This document shows positions 6,649 to 11,801 of a stretch of 11,801 nucleotides of DNA, one piece after another; positions within the stretch are counted from its first letter, which is position 1; each line of letters begins with the position of its first letter. A model generated the notes under the pieces. The model saw only the letters and a program-made list of their open reading frames with translations, was not told where the DNA came from and made no database searches. Made by a program: the position numbers and the translations under genes. The DNA is from VMCP01 sp965655465. GTDB taxonomy: Bacteria > Bacteroidota > Bacteroidia > NS11-12g > UBA955. The DNA is taken from contig CBFHGY010000069.1 in assembly GCA_965655465.1 (NCBI GenBank), positions 1-11,801 on the forward strand. The letters are read 5' to 3'.

Positions 6649-7560
6649 TTAAATGGAATTAGATTTATTTTTATGTTTCCATCTGCGATGACTCCACAAC
6701 CAAGTAAAAGGTTGTTTCTCAATCTCTTTTTCCATACTTTGAATACAAGAAGCCATAATTTCTTCGTTAGTCAATTGATTGGAATCCATGTTAATCGTAA
6801 ATCTTGCCCGGTAGTATCCACGCTTTACTTTTTCCTGTTGTAAATAAACAACCGGTAACTTGTATTTTTTAGCAATTTTAGCCGGACCATTTAAGAAAGC
6901 AGTGTCTTGATTTAAAAAATTCTGCCAATGAACTCCGTTCAAATTCGAAGGGCTTTGATCGCCTATTAAAGCAACAATAAAGGGATCGTTTTGCGCATTT
7001 AACGTTGAAACGGCTCTTAAAGTTTCCGTCATGTGCACTGGAGTGCCCAAAAATCTAGAACGCATTCGATACATGAGGTAGTCAAAATTGGGGTTACTCA
7101 ATGTTTTATAAGTAATTAAGACATTCTGTTCAACATATAGTTTAGATGCCAAGGCAATCCATTCCCAATTGCCAGAATGTGTTAGAACCACAACAGCAGA
7201 TTGTTTTTTCTTATTAAGTTCATGAAAAATCTCAACATTTTCATAGTGCATACGTTTTTTCAATTCCTCAGGTGAAATACGCAAGGCTTTAATAATCTCC
7301 ACAAATAAATCAGACAAATGTTTATAATACTGCCGCTCCAATTCTCGTCGCTCTTCCAAAGACTTATGGGGAAATGCATTGCCCAAATTTTTACGTACGA
7401 CCATTTTCCGATAGCCAATAATCCGATATAAAATCAGATATAAGCCATCTGAGATTAAATAGAGTATCGAAAAAGGGAGCAAGGCAAGGCCATAAAAAAT
7501 CGGATATACAACTAAATAGTATAGGCTTCCTGCTTTGGGTATATCCGATTTAAATGGCAT
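6649..7560 (-). CDS. Lysophospholipid/lipid A acyltransferase family protein (LpxL/HtrB-like)
   Basis: This is a 303-residue, probably inner-membrane-associated enzyme of the LpxL/HtrB (lipid A biosynthesis acyltransferase) family, expected to transfer an acyl chain to a lipid A precursor or another lysolipid. Hydrophobic segments at about 13-48 would anchor it. The family's HxxxxE catalytic motif is H128-S-G-N-W-E133 in VVVLTHSGNWEW. Further landmarks are RKNLGNAFP (56-64), the substrate-side GDQSPS, a tract ending LPVVYLQQEKVKRGYY, and the C-terminal WLWSHRRWKHK, which is typical of the Bacteroidota members. Length is normal. The ATG at 7560 is 9 bases after the M42 peptidase stop codon, so the two genes are co-transcribed. 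No Shine-Dalgarno sequence is visible. The exact acyl acceptor (lipid A, ornithine lipid or other) cannot be told from the sequence, so I give no symbol. Confidence 0.92.
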   Translation of the reverse strand: MPFKSDIPKAGSLYYLVVYPIFYGLALLPFSILYLISDGLYLILYRIIGYRKMVVRKNLGNAFPHKSLEERRELERQYYKHLSDLFVEIIKALRISPEELKKRMHYENVEIFHELNKKKQSAVVVLTHSGNWEWIALASKLYVEQNVLITYKTLSNPNFDYLMYRMRSRFLGTPVHMTETLRAVSTLNAQNDPFIVALIGDQSPSNLNGVHWQNFLNQDTAFLNGPAKIAKKYKLPVVYLQQEKVKRGYYRARFTINMDSNQLTNEEIMASCIQSMEKEIEKQPFTWLWSHRRWKHKNKSNSI

Positions 7561-7569
7561 ATTTTAGAT

Positions 7570-8637
7570 TTATTTGTATTGAAAATCTTGATTTTCTTTC
7601 AGGTTTTTTAAGGATGCTAACATCAATTGAATACACCCTTCGATATCATCTTTATGAACCATTTCTACCGTCGTATGCATGTATTTCAAGGGTAATGAAA
7701 TAAGCGCTGAAGCCACACCCGTAGCAGAATAGGCAAAGCTATCTGTGTCGGTACCTGTAGACCTACTTACTGCGTTACGCTGAAAGTCAATTTTAGATTC
7801 TTTTGCTGTATTGATAATGAATTGCAATAAGTTATTTTGAACCGCTGGACCATAAGTAACAACAGGACCTTTCCCACATTTGGTATCGCCTTGGAGTTTT
7901 TTATTATACAATGGACTGTAGGTATCGTGCGTAACGTCTGTTACAATGGCTACATCTGGAGCCAAACGACGTGAAATCATTTCTGCACCTCTCAATCCAA
8001 TTTCCTCTTGTACACTATTTACCACATATAAGGTATAGGGCAATTCTATGTTTTGTTCTTTTAGATGACGTGCTACTTCTGCAATCATAAATCCACCCAT
8101 TCGATTATCTAAAGCACGTCCTATTAAAAATTGATCGTTTAACCATTCTGAACCTGCCTCAAATACCGCAACTGCTCCAACATGTATACCCAGCTTTTCA
8201 ACTTCTTCCTTGCTTGTACAACCCACATCAATACAAATATTATCCGGCTTTACCTCAGGATCTTTGCCCTGACGAACGTGAATAGCTGGCCATCCAAATA
8301 CTCCCTTAACTTTTTCGCCATTTTCGCAATGAATGAAGCATCTCATGCTAGGAGCAATTTGGAAATCACTACCTCCATTTCGAATAACGTATATATATCC
8401 ATCGTCGGTAATGTAATTTACAAACCAGCTAATTTCATCGGCATGTGCTTCTATAACGACCTTGTATTTTTTTCCGGGATTAATAACCCCAACTGCAGTT
8501 CCATATGTATCAACAATGGTTTCATCGATATATGGCTTTAAATAATCAAGCCAAATTTTTTGACCGCTATATTCAAATCCTGTGGGACTCACATTATCTA
8601 AATACGCATGTAAAAAGGTTTTTGATTCGTTTCTCAT
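7570..8637 (-). CDS. M42 family metallo-aminopeptidase
   Basis: This is a cytoplasmic dinuclear-metal aminopeptidase of the M42 family (TET/FrvX/glutamyl aminopeptidase type), expected to form large hollow dodecamers that trim short peptides. The protein is 355 residues, the normal size. All ligands are visible: H65 and D67 in EAHADEISW, bridging D177 in GRALDNRMGG, catalytic E211 and metal-binding E212 in VQEEIGLRGAE, D234 in VTDVTHD, and H321 in LKYMHTTVEM. SPTGFE at 17-22 is the usual N-terminal motif. The frame could begin 9 codons earlier at 8664, but those codons (MPIFVDLHI) lie upstream of a perfect -7 box at 8651-8644, and similarity begins at MRNESKTFLH, so I take 8637. It heads an operon with the acyltransferase. 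The gap to the AraC gene stop is only 30 bases. Confidence 0.95.
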   Translation of the reverse strand: MRNESKTFLHAYLDNVSPTGFEYSGQKIWLDYLKPYIDETIVDTYGTAVGVINPGKKYKVVIEAHADEISWFVNYITDDGYIYVIRNGGSDFQIAPSMRCFIHCENGEKVKGVFGWPAIHVRQGKDPEVKPDNICIDVGCTSKEEVEKLGIHVGAVAVFEAGSEWLNDQFLIGRALDNRMGGFMIAEVARHLKEQNIELPYTLYVVNSVQEEIGLRGAEMISRRLAPDVAIVTDVTHDTYSPLYNKKLQGDTKCGKGPVVTYGPAVQNNLLQFIINTAKESKIDFQRNAVSRSTGTDTDSFAYSATGVASALISLPLKYMHTTVEMVHKDDIEGCIQLMLASLKNLKENQDFQYK

Positions 8638-8643
8638 GATATG

Positions 8644-8651
8644 CAAATCTA
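8644..8651 (-). promoter_or_regulatory. Candidate -7 promoter box of the M42 peptidase operon, nearly leaderless
   Basis: On the minus strand TAGATTTG is a perfect TAnnTTTG match, ending 6 bases before the ATG at 8637. With usual Bacteroidota spacing, transcription would start within about two bases of that ATG, so the mRNA would be leaderless or nearly so. No clear TTTG box is seen at the -33 distance. The box argues against the upstream start at 8664. Confidence 0.45.
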
Positions 8652-8667
8652 CAAAAATCGGCACCCA

Positions 8668-9609
8668 TTAATGTGTAGTTCGCCAAATAATTCGCTCTTG
8701 CATCTGAAATTGTTTTGGAGTGATTCCCTCAAAATGCTTAAACACCCGGATGAAATGATTCATATTTTGATATCCAAGGAGTAAAGCGACCTCGCTAACC
8801 GTTATTTCTGGTTTCGCCAGTGCGCGTTTTGCAAATTTCATCTTCTCGTGTTGGATATATTCAACGGGCGTAACTCCGAAAAATTCTTTAAACCTTCTGA
8901 AGAAATTTGGCCTGCTCATACATGCTTTATCTGCCAATTGATCTACATCTATTCGATCGTGAATGTGATTTTTTATATATTGATCCACAAAGGCAAATCG
9001 ATGGGAACTTGCCATGCTATTTCCTTGACGTTCAATTAAAGCCCTTGCCTGTGTTTGCATTAGTCGCAATAATACTTCCTGAACCGTTAATTCCGCAAAC
9101 ATGTCTTTAGTCGTATGGCTTTCGTAAATTCCAATTTGAATAATTCTATCGATTGCGCTACTTAATGCAGGGTTGTTATTCAAATGAAAAAATCGATTAG
9201 ACACATTCCAAGGTTTCAAATCGCTTTCTCTCGGAAGTTTTTCATTGAGCAAATCTAACGTTTGCTGAATTTTTTGTTTTGAAATGGCAAGAGCAAGGCA
9301 TTGTGTGGGATCGCTTTTTTGTGCGTCTGGGAAATCAATAATCATTTTCTCCGAAGGTTGAATCAACACACTTTCTCCTGGTAAATATTCAAACGCATTT
9401 TTTTGAGGTAAATGCATTACTTTCTTACCTCTAAGCATACTGGTTAATACCAAGTCATCAAATACCAATTCAATTTGTGCGGCTTTTTGATGGGTTTCGA
9501 AAATGTTCAATTGGCAACTTTGCATATCAAATATTTGTCGATTCTCAACTAAGGTATCCATTTGGTCTATTGCGCTGATTTTTACAGAGGTCCTTAGGTT
9601 AGATTTCAT
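8668..9609 (-). CDS. AraC-family transcriptional regulator, divergent from aldehyde dehydrogenase
   Basis: This is a 313-residue regulator. The C-terminal AraC/XylS DNA-binding domain (about 205-305) has two helix-turn-helix units: DVDQLADKACMSRPNFFRRF near 221-240 and VSEVALLLGYQNMNHFIRVF near 271-290, ending GITPKQF. The N-terminal part (about 15-190), with LPGESVLIQPSEKMIIDFPD and CLALAISKQKIQQTLDLL, resembles the AraC_N ligand/dimer domain (the type found in the aldehyde-responsive regulator YqhC). That assignment is less certain. The open frame runs up to 9768, but the extra 53 codons cover the intergenic region and overlap the start of the neighbouring gene, so the Met at 9609 (MKSNLRTSVK) is the sensible start. 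The divergent aldehyde dehydrogenase gene, 148 bases away, is the likely target. I see no convincing -7 box of its own. Confidence 0.9.
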   Translation of the reverse strand: MKSNLRTSVKISAIDQMDTLVENRQIFDMQSCQLNIFETHQKAAQIELVFDDLVLTSMLRGKKVMHLPQKNAFEYLPGESVLIQPSEKMIIDFPDAQKSDPTQCLALAISKQKIQQTLDLLNEKLPRESDLKPWNVSNRFFHLNNNPALSSAIDRIIQIGIYESHTTKDMFAELTVQEVLLRLMQTQARALIERQGNSMASSHRFAFVDQYIKNHIHDRIDVDQLADKACMSRPNFFRRFKEFFGVTPVEYIQHEKMKFAKRALAKPEITVSEVALLLGYQNMNHFIRVFKHFEGITPKQFQMQERIIWRTTH

Positions 9610-9611
9610 AT

Positions 9612-9633
9612 TGTTTAAGAAATTAGTTAAACA
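9612..9633. repeat. Inverted repeat next to the AraC gene start
   Basis: TGTTTAA at 9612-9618 and TTAAACA at 9627-9633 are perfect inverted copies of 7 bases separated by 8. They start 3 bases upstream of the AraC start codon. They could be an autoregulatory site or a weak hairpin in the araC-type mRNA leader. The length is modest for AT-rich DNA. Confidence 0.3.
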
Positions 9634-9640
9634 CAATATC

Positions 9641-9661
9641 TGTATTTTTTGAATAATTACA
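9641..9661. promoter_or_regulatory. 21-base imperfect palindrome, candidate operator for AraC/aldehyde dehydrogenase genes
   Basis: The left arm TGTATTTTTT (9641-9650) and right arm AATAATTACA (9652-9661) flank a central G at 9651 and pair at 8 of 10 positions, with TGTA/TACA outermost. It lies between the divergent starts, upstream of the proposed aldehyde dehydrogenase promoter, where an activator or repressor would bind. The binding protein is presumably the neighbouring AraC-type regulator, but that is inference. Confidence 0.35.
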
Positions 9662-9692
9662 AGGCGAAAATTACGATACGGTGATTTTTTGA
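9645..9692. repeat. Direct repeat TTTTTTGA, two copies 40 bases apart
   Basis: TTTTTTGA occurs at 9645-9652 and again at 9685-9692, each preceded by TG-rich sequence with an A and followed by a TAAT. The 40-base offset is close to four helical turns, putting both on one face of the DNA. AraC-family proteins often bind direct repeats, so these could be paired sites. The second copy overlaps the proposed -33 box of the aldehyde dehydrogenase promoter. T-runs are common here, so chance is possible. Confidence 0.3.
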
Positions 9693-9719
9693 GATAATAG
9701 AGCGAGAATCTTACATTCA
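9688..9719 (+). promoter_or_regulatory. Candidate promoter of the aldehyde dehydrogenase gene
   Basis: TTTG at 9688-9691 is followed after 20 bases by TACATTCA at 9712-9719. The -33 box and spacing fit the Bacteroidota pattern, but the -7 box matches TAnnTTTG only in the TA and the first two T. A weak -7 box is compatible with activator dependence on the divergent AraC-type protein. The leader would be about 34 bases. Confidence 0.3.
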
Positions 9720-9757
9720 AATTATGAAATCTTTGGAAACTTAAAAACAACAATACT

Positions 9758-11263
9758 ATGACAAACAAGTATCAATTTCCCAAAGTAAACGAGAAGTACG
9801 ATCATTTTATTAACGGCGAATGGGTAAAACCCAGTAGTGGATTGTACTTTGAAAACACCACACCCATCGATGGTAGTGTATTTTCCCAAGCAGCAAGAGG
9901 CAATGCAGAAGACATCAATAAAGCTATAGATGCTGCACAAAATGCTTTTAAAACATGGGGGAAAACAAGTCCTGCAGAACGAAGCAGAGTTTTATTGGCA
10001 ATTGCCGATAAAATTGAATCCAACTTAGCCTATTTAGCGCAAGTAGAAACCGTAGATAACGGCAAAGCCCTTCGTGAAACCATGGCTGCCGACTTGCCTT
10101 TATGTGTAGATCATTTTAGATATTTCGCAGGGGTAATTCGTGCTGACGAAGGCGAATTATCGGAACATGATGAAGATACATTAAGTCTAATCGTTCACGA
10201 ACCTATAGGAGTTGTAGGCCAAATCATTCCTTGGAATTTCCCACTTTTAATGGCAACCTGGAAAATTGCTCCTGCATTAGCAGCGGGATGTTGTGTGGTA
10301 GTAAAACCAGCGGAACAAACCCCAACATCCATTATGGTTCTTATGGACTTAATTAAGGATATCTTACCGAAAGGAATTTTAAATGTAGTTTCAGGTTTTG
10401 GTCTAGAAGCCGGCAAACCCTTAGCCACTTCTCCAAACGTACAGAAAATAGCCTTTACAGGAGAAACCACTACAGGTCGATTGATTATGCAATATGCCTC
10501 CGAGAACCTCAACCCTGTAACCATGGAATTGGGAGGGAAGTCTCCCAATATTTTCATGCCAAGTATTGCCGATGCGGATGATGCGTTTTTTGACAAATGC
10601 ATTGAAGGTGCTGTGATGTTTGCTTTAAATCAAGGTGAAGTATGTACATGTCCTTCTCGTATACTGGTACATGAAGATATATACGATATGTTTATGGAAC
10701 GTGTGATTGCTAGAACAAAGGCTATTAAAATGGGTCATCCATTAGATGCTGATACCATGATGGGAGCGCAGGCATCCAATGATCAATACGAAAAAATCCT
10801 AAATTACATCCAAATCGGAAAGGATGAAGGAGCCGAAGTACTTTGCGGTGGAGGTTCTGCATCAGAAGAAATCGGACAGCCCACGGGTTGTTATATACAA
10901 CCTACTATTTTGAAGGGTCATAACAAAATGCGCGTTTTTCAAGAAGAAATTTTTGGTCCTGTTGTAGCAGTAACAACCTTTAAAACGATGGAAGAAGCCA
11001 TTGAAATTGCAAACGATACATTATACGGTTTAGGCGCAGGAGTATGGACGCGTGATGCACATGAATTATACCGTTTACCAAGAGCCATCCAAGCAGGTCG
11101 CGTTTGGGTAAATTGTTACCATGCATATCCCGCACATGCTCCATTTGGAGGATATAAAAAATCAGGATTTGGTAGAGAAACCCATAAAATGATGCTCAAT
11201 CATTATCGACAAGCGAAAAACATGTTAATCTCTTACAATAAAAATAAACTTGGATTCTTTTAA
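9758..11263 (+). CDS. NAD(P)-dependent aldehyde dehydrogenase (AldB/ExaC-like)
   Basis: This enzyme oxidises an aldehyde to the carboxylic acid with NAD or NADP. The 501-residue length is typical of the ALDH superfamily. Visible are PWNFP with N160, cofactor-binding K183 in VVKPAEQTP, the FTGETTTGR Rossmann turn (233-241), general-base E257 in MELGGKSPNIF, nucleophile C296 in NQGEVCTCPSR, E397 in EEIFGPVV, and PFGGYKKSGFGRE near the C-terminus. The NQGEVCTCPSR active site, with a second Cys two residues after the nucleophile, is that of the acetaldehyde/short-chain AldB-ExaC-type group rather than the betaine or methylmalonate types, but the actual substrate cannot be read. The start ATG at 9758 has no Shine-Dalgarno sequence but an A-rich upstream stretch, as is common in this phylum. 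A divergent AraC regulator upstream and a DUF779 gene downstream complete the module, with a strong terminator between this gene and DUF779. Confidence 0.96.
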   Translation: MTNKYQFPKVNEKYDHFINGEWVKPSSGLYFENTTPIDGSVFSQAARGNAEDINKAIDAAQNAFKTWGKTSPAERSRVLLAIADKIESNLAYLAQVETVDNGKALRETMAADLPLCVDHFRYFAGVIRADEGELSEHDEDTLSLIVHEPIGVVGQIIPWNFPLLMATWKIAPALAAGCCVVVKPAEQTPTSIMVLMDLIKDILPKGILNVVSGFGLEAGKPLATSPNVQKIAFTGETTTGRLIMQYASENLNPVTMELGGKSPNIFMPSIADADDAFFDKCIEGAVMFALNQGEVCTCPSRILVHEDIYDMFMERVIARTKAIKMGHPLDADTMMGAQASNDQYEKILNYIQIGKDEGAEVLCGGGSASEEIGQPTGCYIQPTILKGHNKMRVFQEEIFGPVVAVTTFKTMEEAIEIANDTLYGLGAGVWTRDAHELYRLPRAIQAGRVWVNCYHAYPAHAPFGGYKKSGFGRETHKMMLNHYRQAKNMLISYNKNKLGFF

Positions 11264-11289
11264 TCGATAATTTGTTTTTTGCAAACAGG

Positions 11290-11322
11290 GAAGGAGTCGC
11301 TTTTGACTCCTTCTTGTTTTTT
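11290..11322 (+). terminator. Rho-independent terminator after aldehyde dehydrogenase
   Basis: GAAGGAGTC (11290-11298) and GACTCCTTC (11305-11313) form a perfect 9-bp stem with a 6-base loop GCTTTT, followed by TTG and six T (11317-11322). This is the clearest hairpin in the window and should end the aldehyde dehydrogenase transcript, wholly or partly, before the DUF779 gene. Confidence 0.88.
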
Positions 11323-11344
11323 ATTAGCATACAGTTTAATTTTT
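11313..11344 (+). promoter_or_regulatory. Weak candidate promoter for the DUF779 gene
   Basis: CTTG at 11313-11316 is followed after 20 bases by TAATTTTT at 11337-11344, matching TAnnTTTG except for the last base. It overlaps the tail of the terminator, and the leader would be about 14 bases. The region is so AT-rich that chance matches are likely. The main argument is that a strong terminator separates DUF779 from its upstream neighbour. Confidence 0.25.
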
Positions 11345-11362
11345 AATCAAACATAACCTATT

Positions 11363-11725
11363 ATGATATTGAAAGTAACACAAACCAAAGCCGCAGAGGA
11401 ACTCATCGAAAAACTCAAATCGGAACACGGTGATTTAATGTTTCATCAAAGTGGTGGATGTTGCGATGGTTCTCAGCCTATGTGTTTTCCAAGAGGGGAA
11501 TTTAAGATTGGAGATTCCGATGTTTTACTTGGTGAAGTATATGGCCAACCTTTTTATATGGCCAAAGATCAATACGAATATTGGAAGCACACCCAACTTA
11601 CTTTAGATGTGGTAGTGGGAAGAGGATCAAGTTTTTCTTTAGAAATTCCGCATGGGCTCAGATTTGTCATTAAATCGAGAATTTTTACGGAATCTGAACT
11701 TGAATTTTTAGGGTTACTCCATTAA
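11363..11725 (+). CDS. DUF779 family protein, companion of aldehyde dehydrogenase
   Basis: This is a 120-residue soluble protein of the DUF779 family (COG3564). The family core is visible: LMFHQSGGCCDGSQPMCFPRGEF (25-47), then DSDVLLGEVYGQPFYM (51-66), DQYEYWKHTQLTLDVVVGRG (69-88) and FSLEIPHGLRFVIKSRIFTE (91-110). H28, C33, C34 and C41 are grouped and could form a metal or redox site. There is no signal peptide or membrane segment, and the length is normal for the family. From general knowledge, DUF779 genes recur beside ALDH genes of the same NQGEVCTCPSR type in several phyla, which suggests a helper role for that enzyme such as maturation, protection of its cysteines or a linked reaction. 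None of these is demonstrated. It lies 99 bases after the ALDH stop, beyond the terminator. The ATG at 11363 is the only start before the conserved core. Confidence 0.9.
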   Translation: MILKVTQTKAAEELIEKLKSEHGDLMFHQSGGCCDGSQPMCFPRGEFKIGDSDVLLGEVYGQPFYMAKDQYEYWKHTQLTLDVVVGRGSSFSLEIPHGLRFVIKSRIFTESELEFLGLLH

Positions 11726-11755
11726 AACGTCAATTTAGCAACATAGGTGAAAGAT

Positions 11756-11765
11756 CCCATATGGG
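11756..11765. repeat. Perfect 10-base palindrome downstream of DUF779
   Basis: CCCATATGGG at 11756-11765 is self-complementary and is flanked by GAT on the left and, after one extra T, ATC on the right. There is no T-run after it, so it is a poor terminator. The 76 bases from 11726 to the window edge hold no convincing gene. All three minus-strand frames meet a stop within about 30 bases of the edge, so a gene ending just outside or at the edge cannot be excluded. Confidence 0.25.
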
Positions 11766-11801
11766 TATCACAAACCCTTATCAGGCTTAATTACTTCGAA
11801 G

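Noticed and set aside
6597..6722. Longer ArsR reading frame with 42 extra N-terminal residues
   Set aside because: The extension overlaps the acyltransferase 3' end, has no family similarity, and contains the perfect -7 box. The Met at 6596 is preferred.
8182..8541. 119-codon plus-strand open frame opposite the M42 gene
   Set aside because: It is fully antisense to a gene with all catalytic residues intact, has no recognisable domain and is a codon-usage shadow.
8638..8664. Start of the M42 peptidase at 8664
   Set aside because: The nine extra residues precede the conserved N-terminus and lie upstream of the candidate -7 box.
9610..9768. 53-residue N-terminal extension of the AraC regulator, hydrophobic at its start
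   Set aside because: It runs through the whole intergenic region and overlaps the divergent ALDH start. AraC regulators of this type begin near MKSNLRTS.
9722..9940. Cys-rich 72-residue minus-strand frame (MCSIYSF...) across the ALDH start
   Set aside because: It overlaps the ALDH N-terminus and the divergent promoter region. The composition is a by-product of the opposite strand.
10195..10602. 135-codon minus-strand open frame opposite the ALDH gene
   Set aside because: It lies inside a highly conserved ALDH coding region and shows no protein-like features of its own.
1..11801. Mobile element, phage, CRISPR or RNA gene
   Set aside because: I found no transposase, integrase, spaced repeats, terminal inverted repeats or tRNA-like cloverleaf sequence by reading both strands. 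Genes and composition look uniformly chromosomal.

Overview
The window is AT-rich, densely packed chromosomal DNA, almost certainly from a member of the Bacteroidota. Three things suggest this. The protein set is typical of the phylum (an ACT-less SerA next to SerC and a DUF1015 protein, an LpxL-like acyltransferase ending in WSHRRWK, a small secreted barrel-like protein ending in Phe). Most start codons lack a Shine-Dalgarno sequence. Several gene starts are preceded by boxes matching the phylum's unusual -7 promoter element (TAnnTTTG), in two cases with a TTTG-like box about 20 bases upstream. I cannot resolve the order or genus. I see no RNA gene, CRISPR array, insertion sequence or phage gene, and no gene-free stretch longer than about 150 bases.

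Layout. (1) Positions 1-2405, plus strand: the end of a complex I operon, with the C-terminal part of nuoM (cut by the window edge) and complete nuoN. (2) 2402-2980, minus strand: a small exported, probably outer-membrane protein with a run of eight G in its gene. (3) 2981-3024: a 44-base divergent spacer almost filled by a 28-base imperfect palindrome. (4) 3025-6270, plus strand: serC, serA and a DUF1015 gene in one tight operon for the first steps of serine synthesis from 3-phosphoglycerate. (5) 8637-6267, minus strand: an M42 aminopeptidase, an LpxL/HtrB-like acyltransferase and an ArsR-type regulator. (6) 9609-8668, minus strand: an AraC-type regulator, divergent from (7) 9758-11263, plus strand: an NAD(P)-dependent aldehyde dehydrogenase, followed by a strong terminator and (8) 11363-11725: a DUF779 protein, a recurrent but uncharacterised companion of aldehyde dehydrogenases.

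How the genes work together. NuoM and NuoN are two of the three antiporter-like proton-pumping subunits of NADH:quinone oxidoreductase. SerA and SerC convert 3-phosphoglycerate to phosphoserine. SerB, the phosphatase for the last step, is not here, and the third gene of the operon instead encodes a DUF1015 protein with a DGHHR motif reminiscent of ParB/Srx-type serine kinases. That is the most interesting functional lead in the window. The AraC regulator, aldehyde dehydrogenase and DUF779 gene look like an aldehyde-responsive oxidation module with operator-like repeats in the shared promoter region.

Most of the window is ordinary core metabolism. Nothing here is clearly a new multi-gene system. 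The best leads are the DUF1015 gene in the serine operon, the aldehyde dehydrogenase-DUF779 pair, the divergent palindrome upstream of serC, and the G8 tract in the exported protein gene.
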